Positions 44,737-56,006 of a stretch of 64,000 nt of DNA are shown one piece after another. A program made the translations under genes and the position numbers. The stretch is from Ilex aquifolium (taxonomy: Eukaryota; Streptophyta; Magnoliopsida; Aquifoliales; Aquifoliaceae). Location of the stretch: contig OX637393.1 of NCBI GenBank assembly GCA_951799425.1, positions 620,001 through 684,000 on the forward strand, written 5' to 3'. The notes beneath the pieces are model-generated. The model saw only the letters and a list, made by a program, of their open reading frames with translations. It was not told the DNA's origin and made no database searches. The number at the start of each line of letters is the position of its first letter. Positions within the stretch are counted from its first letter, which is position 1.

Positions 44737-47700
44737 ATGAAAACAAAGAGAGAAGAAGAAGAAGAGAATACGATGGCCGAGGACTCCAAGAGGCAGAAGC
44801 TGCTTGAGCCGACTTCTTCTTCTCCTTCACCTCCTCAGCTTGCGTTTGACAATGCCCTTCTTCCTCTTGCTTCGTACGATGATGACGATGAGGACGAAGA
44901 CGATGAAATGAGAGATGTGGATAGGATCAGGGTTGATAATAATGGTGGAAAGTTAGACCAGAATGGTCATAAGTATGATGAGGAAGATGATGAGGATGAT
45001 GAAGAGAATGAGCACGGTGGAAATGCAAGACAGGGGAAGCTTAATCGCATGATTGAAGTGAGGAGGGACTGTCCTTACCTTGATACCGTTAACCGCCAGG
45101 TATCATATTCATTGCAATTCGGGTTGTTTTCGCAGTTTCTCTTGAATTGTACTTGAGGGTTTGATTTGATAAGTCTAACCGAATGGGAAATATTTATAGA
45201 AACCCTAGATGGCTCCTTTTTTTGCTATACATACATAAATTTTGTTATTGAACAGCCTCACAATTGTCCTTGTTTAGTTTGGATACTTGGCATGGGGATA
45301 CATAAGGTCTTCATTCTTTTGACATAAATTTATGTAAAAGTTCATTTTTGATTGGTGCATATCGACATCCATTGCCCATTTGGTAGTAACTGTTTCATTG
45401 GCTTAATGAATTTCTTTTTGAGCACATCTCATTATTCGTGAGGTGGTAGTGGCTTTATGTGCTTTTATTTGCAGATGCATTTGACTTTTACAGTTTTTTG
45501 TTGCAGGTTTTGGATTTTGATTTCGAGAAGTTTTGCTCTGTTTCTCTTTCGAATTTGAATGTTTATGCGTGTTTGGTTTGTGGGAAGTATTACCAAGGAA
45601 GAGGCCAGAAATCTCACGCATACACTCATAGCCTTGAAGCAGGACATCATGTTTACATCAATCTTCGAACAGAGAAAGTTTATTGCCTTCCTGATGGATA
45701 TGAGATCATTGACTCTTCCTTAGATGACATTCGACATGTTCTTAACCCGAGGTTCACTAATATTTAGCTTTGATTGCTTTTACATGTAGCAGAATTTTTT
45801 ATCCCTTTATAACTTTGCTACCGGTTTACATTCCTATTTTGATCAATCACCTTGTTCGATTTCTCTGATATTGTTTTACAGGTTTACTCAGGAGCAAGTG
45901 CAGCAGCTTGATAGAAACAGGCAATGGTCTAGGGCACTTGATGGTTCTGATTATCTTCCTGGAATGGTATATTACTTGTTACTATTATTATGACATTTCA
46001 TTCTTGTTGCTCATTGGTATATTCTGGACAATTTTGAATATAAAGATAGACAATCAAGTGTCCAATTTCACTCTTCTCTGGTGCTAATTATAATCTCATG
46101 GCTCCGACAATTTTTTTAGGTGGGACTCAATAACATTAGAAAGACCGACTTTTTGAATGTTACAATTCAATCTTTAATGCGAGTTACTCCCTTGAGGAAC
46201 TTTTTCCTTATCCCTGAAAATTATCTGCACTGCAAATCTACACTTGTCCTTCGATTTGGAGAGCTCACTCGAAAGATTTGGCACACAAGGAACTTCAAGG
46301 GACAGGTTCGTTCTTGGTGTAATCAAACTTTAGCAATGACTTTTTGTTCATAGAATGCGTATACTTAACGTTTTTTGTGTCTGCAGGTGAGCCCACATGA
46401 GTTTCTACAAGCAGTTATGAAAGCTAGTAAAAAACGTTTTCGCATAGGTGCACAGTCTGACCCAGTAGAATTTATGTCATGGCTCCTTAATACACTGCAT
46501 ACAGATCTTAGAAGTTCAAAAAGAAGTAGCAGCATAATCCACCAGTGTTTTCAGGTGTTTGCTTCATCTTGGTTTTTGTTCTTCAGCAGTGTATTTTTCT
46601 TTAAATATTTGTTGTCCAATGTTATGCCATAATTTTTTGCAGGGAGAATTGGAGGTTGTGAAAGAGATTCATAGCAGAGCTATAGCTGAGAAGAAAGGGA
46701 ATGGAGATCCCCAGAATAATGGAACCGATGGAGATGGTGGCACTGAACCCGATAATGTGGTTAGTGAGACTAGCAGAATGCCATTCCTGATGCTCGGACT
46801 AGATTTGCCTCCGCCGCCTCTTTTCCAAGATGTGATGGAGAAAAATATAATTCCACAGGTTTGTGTTTCAACTTGCAACCTGTGTGTTAACTTTGCTAGT
46901 ATAGACAAAGAATGTCATTTATCATCTTGTCTTTTAATAGTTCATACCTTAGTTAAGTAACCATCAAGATATGCTTAATCGGCAATGGTATACAAAACAT
47001 GAAATTCTCTTCGATAGGCTCCACCAAAGAACATGGACATTACAACTTATTAATCCTTGACCCTTTTAAGCATAGACCAGGCCCAGTTGATTTTACCTTT
47101 AAAGAAACAAGGTTTTCTTAAGGTACATCACTAATTTTCATGACATATTGGTTTCCTTATGTCTATGTCACCAAGAAATAAGTATGTTGCCCTTTCTTTT
47201 CAAAAACATCTGCAAATTTTGCTAAAATTGATTTCTCGGTATTCAGATTCTGCCAACAGGTAAATTTACCACCTCAGAAAACTATATTCAACCTTCTTCT
47301 CCATTGATGGATGAGGTCTGACCTGTCCTTTTGTTTTGTCGTCACCTCTTGACAAGCCAGTTTCCTTGCATTAGGCAGGATTCTGATGTCCTGTCTGGGT
47401 GGTTCTATGTTCTGAATGCACTACCGAAATTCATTTATTTATGGAAAAGATATTTGCAAATTTGGGTCATGATTATCGAACAATGTTCTCTACTAACATC
47501 ATATTTTCATCTAGCTTTCTTGGAAATTTGTGATGCATACAGATGACATTTGAAGAGAGGTGTAGGTGATTTTAAAATCTAGATGATATATGTATTTGAG
47601 TGATATTTACAATGAGTAGGAGAATATCATCTTTCACATAGCATGTGGATTTAGATAGGGCTGGTGAATGAGAATGATACTCTCGAAACTTTGGTTGGCT

Positions 47701-49679
47701 GTTTAATTAGCTTGTTTGAGTTTGTTGGGCAGCTTAAATAGGCCAGCCTTATTCACGCTTGATTGGTCAACCAACCAAGATTGATCTCACTAGGCTCTGC
47801 TCGATTTGGCTTTCTGCGAAAAGAGTTGTAGGGATTCACATGTTACTCTGTGCAGGGTCCACTACTTAATGTGAATTTCAAATTGTCTGAAAAGGCTTAC
47901 ACTTGACCATTTGAGGAAGCTCGAGTTTGTGCAATTGTACTTGAATTGAGAGTAAATTTAGCTATTTGAATTTGATTTCAACTGCACCTAAGTTCTCTTG
48001 ACCATGATTTAGATGGCCACCATTTGGCTTTGCTGGCTGAACTAGTTTGCACCTCTTAGTGCAGAAAATAAAATGGTTCCTTGGAAAATGTGGTGTGTTT
48101 GTAGAATAATTAGAACATAAACAAAAGGGTCCCAAAAATTACTACTCAATGCATTGTAAATTTTGCAATTTTATGAAAGCCCATTATTTGGCCTGTCAGA
48201 AAATCCACTTTATAGTTTTTTTCAACGAGATGGGAGAGGGCATACTAATTAGATGTGATTGGACAAGTGCAATGATAAAAGTTAACTTTGCTGAATGGCA
48301 AACAAGATGTTTTTTTGAGTTCTTTACCCTGATTGGATGCAGATCTATATGTTTTGTATTGGAAACCTTATGGTAACTGAAGGTTATATTGTCTTCATTC
48401 TATTGTGGAAGCATGGGAACAAAATAGTCCTGGGTATATTAATATCTTTTTGAATGCTTTTCTTTCTGCCTTTCGGTATAAATCTGCTCACTTTTACATG
48501 TTGACTGTTCTTAGGTTCCACTTTTCAACATACTGAAGAAGTTTGATGGTGAGTCTGTCACAGAAGTAGTGCGTCCTCGTATAGCAAGAATGAGATATCG
48601 GGTTACAAAACTGCCAAAGTATCTAATCCTCCACATGCGACGGTTTACGAAGAACAATTTCTTTGTTGAGAAAAATCCTACTCTCGGTGAGTATCATATT
48701 TTCTGGTGTTGATTGTGATTTGTGTTGGGCTAGGGTTATAACTCAAAATTGACGTTGTTGATTAAGAAACGATACTGGTTGACTTAAATATTGGTTCTAC
48801 AGGTCCCTCAAAATTGACTATATAATGTGTAACTGCCTTTTACTTGACTTAAGAACTATGAACATGATATTGTATTTGGTAACGAAGTTGCAATAAAAAG
48901 GAATCCTCCCACCTTTTCCTCCCACAGTTTCTTGTCATTGGTTAATACTTTGGCCTCTTGTGTTGGGAGAATTTAGCCTCAGTCAACTTTCTGACTGACC
49001 AAAAAAAAGTGATAATGTGGCAACTAAGGTGTGTAAATGCTAACGTGAAATCTGTAGATTAGATATTGCTGCAATTCACGAAATCTATTTTCCCCCAGTA
49101 ACAAAGGCTATCTCATGTCTCTGCATATGGGAACTGAGGCATATCAATGCTAATGTTAATCTATTGCCCCTATGTGCCTTTGCGCATAATCCTGGAGACC
49201 AGTTTCAATTTTGTTAGTCTACACTGTTCAATTTCAAGAAATTGTGCATTTTGCTTTAGAAAGCACTGGCACTATATTCTTGTTCTCTGTGTCCCTTACT
49301 ATTTTCCCTGGTGTGGTCTCTCAGTTAATTTTCCAGTGAAGAATCTAGAGCTGAAGGATTATATTCCTCTACCAGCACCTAAAGGGAATGAGAGATTGCG
49401 CTCCAAGTATGATTTGATTGCCAATTTTGTTCATGATGGTAGGCCAGGGGAAGGATCCTACAGGGTATTTGTACAGCGGAAGTCAGAAGAATTATGGTAA
49501 AGTTAAACGCTAGTGATTTTGTTAACAATTGTTGAGAATTCCCTGCATACTCTGCTGTCAAGTCTTACATACGTTATTTTCTCAGGTATGAGATGCAGGA
49601 TCTTCATGTCTCGGAGACTCTGCCTCAGATGGTTGCTCTCTCTGAGGCTTACATGCAGATATATGAGCAGCAACAATAG
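44737..49679 (+). CDS. U4/U6.U5 tri-snRNP-associated protein 2 (USP39/Sad1 homologue)
   Basis: I place nine coding exons: 44737-45099, 45507-45751, 45882-45966, 46120-46305, 46387-46554, 46643-46858, 48515-48686, 49325-49496 and 49586-49679. They join in frame to 566 residues. The N-terminus is acidic and disordered, followed by a ZnF-UBP domain (YACLVCGKYYQGRG and following His residues) and a USP-fold domain. In this family the fold has lost its protease residues: the Cys box reads GLNNIRKTDFLNV and the His box SYR. It acts in nuclear tri-snRNP assembly and pre-mRNA splicing. I chose the first ATG after the putative leader intron; ATG 44773 (MAEDSKRQK) is an alternative with a stronger context. 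Intron 6 is 1656 bp. Confidence 0.94.
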
Positions 49680-50940
49680 TGATATTGAAGACCTTGTATT
49701 GAAGGATTACTTTCCAGGTATAGAAGACCCTATTTTCCAGTTTGTTGGTGTAATAGATAAAGTTTTAATTCTGTGGTTCGTTTGAATGTTTGCTTAGAAA
49801 TGAGAAATATGTACGCATTGAAAAGAACAAAAGAAAAAGATGTATACGTTGTCAAGCAAACTTTTTATGTTGTATTGATGTTGCTGCTGTCAATTTTCAA
49901 GTACATTTATTCGTACGGTATAAACGAGGTGTTTCGAGCTTGCATCAGAGTCTCAGTTTACCCGATAAACGTGGATTATGGGATTGTGCGTAGGAGAGTA
50001 AGATGATAGATGACAGATGATTGTGGTCGCCCTGTAGCTGTAAATGGTGTCGACTGGTACTCACTAAACCACAAACAGATGGTGTGGTCTGATAGAAAAT
50101 AGAAGAAAGCTCCTTTTTTTCAAGCGCCATGTATAACCGTGTACGCTTCTCATGATTCTCAGTTGAGGGTTAATTCTTTTCATCAGGTAATAAGTCACTG
50201 ACTCATCTATGGCTGCTAACAATTCTAATGTTGATAATTCTAGTATTCAGGCTGTTATGCCTATTATCTCTCAGCCTTATCATGAACTCATAAACAAACT
50301 GGAGTCTAGCATATCTTTTCTTTGACTGAAAGCCAAAGATGATATTACTGTTCCAAAGGAACAAGCTACTCAGACTACGAAAAAAAGAAAAAAATCTCGA
50401 TCGGTCGTCCTGTAGGAAGTGTCTAACTCAGCTCCGTCCTGTAGGAAGTGTCTAACTCAGCTCAGCTCTTCGAATCTCGATCGGTCGTCCTGTAGGAAGT
50501 GTCTAACTCAGCTCAGCTCCGAAGATTGACGAGAAGACTGTCACTGTACATTTCTCTTTCAAAAGATGAGAACACGCCTTTTACTAATAGAAGGTAAGAC
50601 AAAAACAAGAGTGAAACTACGAGTTAAAAGTTGGCGTGTTTTTTAGATACCAAGGTGGCGAATTTATGGATATTTTGGTCATTCAAAAATAACTTCTTTT
50701 ATTTTTTGTTTGTTGGGTTGGGGGGGGGGGGGGGGAGGGGTGCTGACGTAATTGACAGGGGCAAGTGTTTTTTTGTTTTTCTGAAAGATATTTACACAAT
50801 CCGGGGTGGGTAGAGGAAGTTAGTTATAAAACTTCCACAAATACTATGAGCTGCAAATACTATGGGCTGGTCATTTTTGACTCGTAGAATAAATGTCGGA
50901 AACAGCTCTGTTGGTCTCTTCCGACGTCCGAGACTATTTT
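49680..50940. other. 3' flank of USP39 and spacer
   Basis: The first few hundred bases are probably 3' UTR. A 29-bp motif (CGTCCTGTAGGAAGTGTCTA...) is repeated three times at 50406-50520. A G16 run lies at 50720-50735. A stretch from 50210 (ATGGCTGCTAACAATTC) is briefly open but has no clear family. Confidence 0.5.
50394..50520. repeat. Short tandem repeat cluster of a 29-bp unit
   Basis: CGTCCTGTAGGAAGTGTCTA followed by ACTCAGCTC occurs at 50406, 50435 and about 50486. The third is preceded by a repeat of AATCTCGATCGGT, so a larger unit was also duplicated. Confidence 0.85.
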
Positions 50941-51225
50941 TTTTTTTTTGTTTAATGGTCAGGGTGTCCGAATTAATTTATGCGTATTTTAATTAATTTT
51001 TTCTATGATCCGGTTAAATGCAGATCATTCACGTTAAAACTAATGTATTCAAGAATGATAAATTCATCATGATCTGATTTTAAGAAATTATTAAAAATTC
51101 GAATTTAAGACGTCTGAATACACTATTATTAAATGGCCGTTCAATGGAATGATTCAAACTTGCCAGGCTCTCGGTAAATACAATTATTATTTGATTGTCT
51201 TAGTTGACTCAATTTTTTTATTTTG
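50941..51225 (-). mobile_element. SINE-like dispersed repeat, copy A
   Basis: It starts next to a T tract (the tail, if read on the minus strand) and shares GGTCAGG-TGTC...TGCG-A...TTAATTAATTT with copies at 51340-51515, 54795-54890 and 62272-62490. A B-box-like ATTCGAATT is seen on the minus strand. Confidence 0.4.
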
Positions 51226-51339
51226 CTATAATTTACAAGCTCGTGAATCATAGAGTTTTTTTTGTAAGATCATGCCTATCTAATTTAATGTTTTTGTTCC
51301 CATGACTTGCGGGGATGGAGAAGAGAAGTCAAATTTGGA

Positions 51340-51515
51340 TTTTTAAAGGGCAATAGCTTACGGAGAGGAATAAGTCTTTGGCATGCCGTAAGAAGTGATT
51401 CAAATCCCATTCAATATTTTTTACTTAATTTAGCGTGGATGGTCTGTTTTTAATCAAATTAGAGATGAAATTAATCAATGTACACGTAAGTTGGTCTAGA
51501 CACTTTTAATTGTTG
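51340..51515 (+). mobile_element. SINE-like dispersed repeat, copy B
   Basis: An A-box-like TAGCTTACGGAG and a B-box-like GTGATTCAAATCCC precede the shared body (AATTAATCAATGTACACG) and an A-rich end. The B-box match is the best of the four copies. Confidence 0.45.
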
Positions 51516-52010
51516 AATTAAAAAACAATACAAGGGAACATGACACAATAAAAATAAAAGTTTTCAGAAAATAGAGCCTTTGATTGCAAGCATACACACA
51601 ATATAAATAATAATAATAAATAAAATAAAATAAGAAGCCATGAGGCCCTTACAAAGCAAAGAATTATAATAAATGAGAAAAATCAGACGCCAACATGGAT
51701 CTCAATGCTTTTGACACCGAATATTATTGTTTATCGTGTCACTTTTCCAATAAAAAATGGTTTGCTTGCTTTATAACATGCGAATGTTTGTTGTGAAGTA
51801 ACCAACCAAAAACCGAACACAAAATATACCCTCCAAACACTGCCACGTATTATTATTGTCCAATTAAAATTAAAAGACCACAAGTAAATAAAGTAAATTT
51901 CACTAATCCTATTTGTTGATGATCGGATATGGTAATTACTCGTAGTTATGAAAATAGTGTGATTTACTTTGTCAACTGATAATTTTCTAATTAGGTAGGG
52001 ATACCACGTG
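51516..52010. other. AT-rich spacer
   Basis: No gene seen. It ends in ACCACGTG, the left target duplication of the hAT element. Confidence 0.5.
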
Positions 52011-52757
52011 TAGGGGTGTCCATGGGTCGGGTTACCCACGAGTCTTGTTACCCGGTCCGAAAAAATAGGTCCGAAGTCCGATAGGGGCGATAGTTGACCC
52101 GCCCAAGCCTGAGTCCAATATCCTTAAAATGATGATTTGTGTTTACCCCCAAACCCATTACTCGGCCCGAAGCCCAGCCTAAGAGCCCCCCCCCCCCCCC
52201 TCCCCCCGTCAAGCCCAGCCCACTCACCATTCTTTTGAAAAAAATTATACTCTTCTACCATTAAATTTGAAACTTTGAAATAAGTCTCTCAATATCGAAA
52301 TTTGAAGTTTTAAAAATTTAGATATTATAAATAATGTATTATTTTCTTTTCCATGTATTAAGCATATAAGTTTTAAATGGTAGAGTAATACAAATGACAG
52401 ATAAGTTAGTAGGTGTCAACTTAGTTGTGATTTATTCATTCTATTGGATATAGTTTATTATTTTATTTTTATCCATTTTGACTTTACTTTTGATTCAAAA
52501 ATATAATTTACACAAATATTAAGTTACAAAAATATTCATTATTTTTAAATAAAGATGTATATCAAAAAGTCCGCAAGCAGACCAGGCCAGCAAGCCCGCC
52601 CAATAGGCTCACGGGTTGGGCTGCGGGTAGCCTACCCCTACCTGAAGCTCTGCCCAGCACACCCGATAACTCACTTGGGTAAGGGTTTGGGCCTACACTA
52701 TCCAGGTTCCGCCCAAAAAAAATTTCACAGGCCTAGCCCAGCCCATAGACACTCCTA
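52011..52757. mobile_element. Non-autonomous hAT-superfamily element with intact 8-bp target duplication
   Basis: The left end TAGGGGTGTCCATGGG and the reverse complement of the right end TAGGAGTGTCTATGGG match at 14 of 16 positions. The 747-bp element is flanked on both sides by ACCACGTG (52003-52010 and 52758-52765), a perfect 8-bp target duplication, which is diagnostic of hAT. There is no transposase frame. GC-rich sub-terminal regions rich in GCCCA/GGGC words surround an AT-rich middle, and there is a C15 run at 52186-52200. Confidence 0.85.
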
Positions 52758-52765
52758 ACCACGTG

Positions 52766-53508
52766 ACAATGATAACGTAGTGTCATTGTTACAATAAATA
52801 TTTTCTCCCAAACCAGGGTTGAAGCCAGATTTCCATATTAGAGGGGCAGAAATTTAAATATAAAAATCAATTAACTTTTATTACTCCATCGATAAGGACT
52901 AAAGTGGGTGGTATATTACTATATTACAATACATATAAAAAAATCCATAAGTTCAGGTATGAGGAATATGGAATCCATAAGTTGAGGGTGAGATATAAAC
53001 AAATATGTGCTACGGTAATGAGGGTGCATTTCGAAGTTTGAAACCTATGGACATTCCTAGACCTGATTCGCTCTCGATTTCTCTCGAGAGGTATAATAAT
53101 AAAGGTTAATAATATTTTTAATCCTTAAAGTAAATATTTTTTTGTTAGGTTAGTTCTTATTATATCAATTTTATTAATTTAGTTCCTAAAATATGTAATT
53201 CATGTTATTAGGATCCTTAATCGGACAATTCGTCAAGTTTTTTGACGAAAGTGATTCCCGTGTTATTTTTTTAGACGGTATCATGTGTTCAATATGTGAT
53301 CATTCCGTAAAAAATTTAACAGTCGGTCTATGTAGGGACTAAAATGACACAAATTAAATATTTTAAGAATAAAATTGTTAAAATTAATATAATAAAAATT
53401 AAATTAATAAAAAAATATATATTTTAGAGATTAAAATTACTATTATACCTCCAAATAATAATGGTCAACGAGACTAGCCGGTGGAATCCACGAAACCTAA
53501 CTAACCAT
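52766..53508. other. Spacer upstream of the first wax-synthase-like gene
   Basis: AT-rich; no gene seen. A likely TATA box, TATAAAA at 53509-53515, serves the gene that starts at 53619. Confidence 0.5.
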
Positions 53509-53515
53509 TATAAAA
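53509..53515 (+). promoter_or_regulatory. TATA box of the first wax-synthase-like gene
   Basis: TATAAAA lies 110 bases before the ATG at 53619. The leader in between contains the GA microsatellite at 53585-53616. Confidence 0.6.
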
Positions 53516-53583
53516 CGTGGTCCAATGGGTTGTCCACAGATATTTTTTGTTCCCAACATAAATTAAGGCTTCGCCTCTGCCAG

Positions 53584-53617
<34 letters not shown>

Positions 53618-53618
53618 A

Positions 53619-54764
53619 ATGGAGGGTGAGAGAGAGATCAAAAACGTTATCAAGTATTGGATGGAGGGAGAGATCAACAATTTCATCAAGGTATGGCTTT
53701 GTGTCTGCTTTTCTCTGTCCTACTGCTATCTCTTGGGCAAGATTGTCCCCAAAGGTACAAGAAGACTCCTCACAGTCCTCCCTGTGGTATGTCTCTTTCT
53801 TGCTCTACCTCTCAACCTTCACACCATGCATCTTGGAGGCATGACAGCTTTCTTTATAGCTTGGCTTGCAAACTTCAAACTCCTCTTATTTGCCTTTGCT
53901 AAAGGCCCTCTCTCTGACCCTTCAATCTCTCTCCCAACTTTTGTAGCCATTGCTTGTCTACCCATCAAGATCCAACAAAACCCACCTGCAAAATCTTCAC
54001 AAGAATCTCTAAATGGTCATAACAAAGAAAACCCATCTTCCAATACCCATAAAAAAGGCCACAAATCACCTTTTAATTATGCCATAAAGGGTTTTCTTTT
54101 AGCCTTGATCTTGAAAGTGAATGATTATAGCCAGTATATCAATCCAACAATCTTATATATCATTTATAGCTTACATATTTATTTTTGTTTGGAAATCATA
54201 TTAGCACTAGTGGCAGGCTTGGCTCGAGCTCTGCTTGGAGCAGAGCTCGAACCACAATTTGATGAGCCATACCTTTCGACCTCACTACAACAGTTTTGGG
54301 GTCGAAGGTGGAACCTCATGGTCACTCGTATCCTACGCCCTACCGTGTATGAACCAGTCTTGAATATCTCCACAAAATTCTTGGGCCGAAAATGGGCCCC
54401 GATCCCTGCAACTTTGGCCACCTTCATGGTTTCGGCTCTAATGCATGAGCTCATTTTCTTTTACTTGGGTCGCATGAGGCCCACTTGGGAAACCACATGG
54501 TTCTTTCTTCTCCATGGGGTGTGTTTGGTGGTTGAGATTAGGATGAAGAAGGCACTTTCCAGCAGGTTGCGGTTACCAAGGATCGTCTCGACGCCGTTGA
54601 CTGTTTTATTTGTGATGGCCACCGGATTTTGGCTGTTTTTTCCAGATCTGTTGCGTTGTAAAGCTGTTGTTAGAGCATTTCAAGAATACGCGGCGGTTGG
54701 CGCGTTTGTGAAGGATATTGGTCGTGCTTTCACATACAATTCTTCAAACACGACCGTAGTATAG
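53619..54764 (+). CDS. Wax synthase-like MBOAT O-acyltransferase, copy 1
   Basis: The gene is intronless, about 381 residues from 53619 or 367 from 53661. It has eight or so hydrophobic helices and the plant wax-synthase signatures FWGRRWN and, in a late helix, MHELIFFYL with the conserved catalytic His. Family members esterify long-chain alcohols or sterols with acyl-CoA in the ER. The exact substrate cannot be told. Two start codons lie 42 bases apart in tandemly duplicated sequence; the paralogue at 59857 begins MEGEINNF, which favours 53661 as the ancestral start. The open frame further upstream only translates the GA repeat and is not coding. The gene is paired in tandem with the copy at 59857. 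Confidence 0.9.
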   Translation: MEGEREIKNVIKYWMEGEINNFIKVWLCVCFSLSYCYLLGKIVPKGTRRLLTVLPVVCLFLALPLNLHTMHLGGMTAFFIAWLANFKLLLFAFAKGPLSDPSISLPTFVAIACLPIKIQQNPPAKSSQESLNGHNKENPSSNTHKKGHKSPFNYAIKGFLLALILKVNDYSQYINPTILYIIYSLHIYFCLEIILALVAGLARALLGAELEPQFDEPYLSTSLQQFWGRRWNLMVTRILRPTVYEPVLNISTKFLGRKWAPIPATLATFMVSALMHELIFFYLGRMRPTWETTWFFLLHGVCLVVEIRMKKALSSRLRLPRIVSTPLTVLFVMATGFWLFFPDLLRCKAVVRAFQEYAAVGAFVKDIGRAFTYNSSNTTVV

Positions 54765-55713
54765 TATGTGGAATAGCTAGTCCAGTCTTGAATAGTCTAT
54801 CTTTGATTAAATCGGGGAGAAAATTAATCAAGATGCGCATGAATTGATCAAGACATTCTGACAGACGGTTGAACAAAAGAAAATTATAATTTGTTTGTAC
54901 TTACGTGCTTTTAGACAATTTTGATCCAAGCATTTGTAAAATTTACATTAGTTATAATTTGCTTTACCTTTGCTAACTCATACTTCCTTTTTTTTTTTTT
55001 TTTTTTGATATCGATTGGTTCATTTTCTAGTTTGTGGGTGGTGCTGCTCCAAAAAAGAAAAGAAAAGAAAGTTTGTGGTAGTGGAATTGAGAGATAAGTA
55101 GTAACGATTGCTTTAAAAAATTGTCAAACATGAATTCACATTCCTTTTTTTTTTTACTTTTTGTTGATGAAGTTTGCGTAATACAATTAACTTCTCTAAA
55201 GTGCGGATAAGGTTGTTTAGCAATTGTATCTTCTAGACACTATTATATATAGGTGAGTCTCATGTGCACTAAGTAGAGAGTTCGAAAATAACTTTTGATG
55301 TTCAATATTATTTGCTAAAATGGTAATATATAATCATAAAATTTTCAAGAAAGAACAACTGAAGGGAAAGGGTTTAGAAGATACATTTTTGGGGGAAGTT
55401 AGAAAACAAGTGAAGGGAAAGGAATTCCAAAGAATGCACAATTCCGGTCTATATCATTCTATGAATAATATGGACCAATGTCTGACTTTTTGGGGGGAAA
55501 AAAAAATACTATATAGACCTATAACTCATTCTAGAAATGCTTTTAATATGCAGATTTTTTTTTTTGGGAGGGGGGGGGGGGGGGGAATAACTTTTACCAC
55601 CACCCCTGTAGTTTCGGCCAAAAATACCTTACCTACTTGACCTTTAAATTACACACTTAACTTCCTTATGATTCTATACCAAAATAAAAAAAGTTGCATC
55701 ATTAACCAAACAA
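54765..55713. other. Spacer after the first wax-synthase-like gene
   Basis: It holds a SINE-like piece at 54795-54890, two T tracts and a G16 run at 55570-55585. No gene is seen. Confidence 0.5.
54795..54890 (+). mobile_element. SINE-like dispersed repeat, copy C (partial)
   Basis: AAAATTAATCAAGATGCGCATG and the following CATTCTGACAGACGGTT match the tail half of the other copies. Confidence 0.35.
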
Positions 55714-55964
55714 TCTATATAATAAAGTAGAACGAATTTGAATTTTGGAGACAAAGAGTGGTCTAGATCGTTTCGTGACCAAAAAAAGCATCATCTAACG
55801 AACGACGTTATCTCAAACTGTCTCGAACTATTGACGTCTCAGATCGTTTTGATCCGACGTACCACTTTAACTCTTTGAAATATTTTTGCTGCTCAAAATT
55901 TATAGTTTCTAAAATTGATATTCCAAAATTTAATTCTCCCAAATCTTTTCCTTAAATCAAGCAA

Positions 55965-56006
<42 letters not shown>

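Noticed and set aside
46120-46160. Lost catalytic Cys of the USP fold as evidence of a pseudogene
   Set aside because: Loss of the protease residues is normal for USP39/Sad1, and all exons are open.
53583-53618. N-terminal Glu-Arg repeat extension of wax synthase copy 1
   Set aside because: It only translates the GA microsatellite, and the paralogue begins after its repeat.
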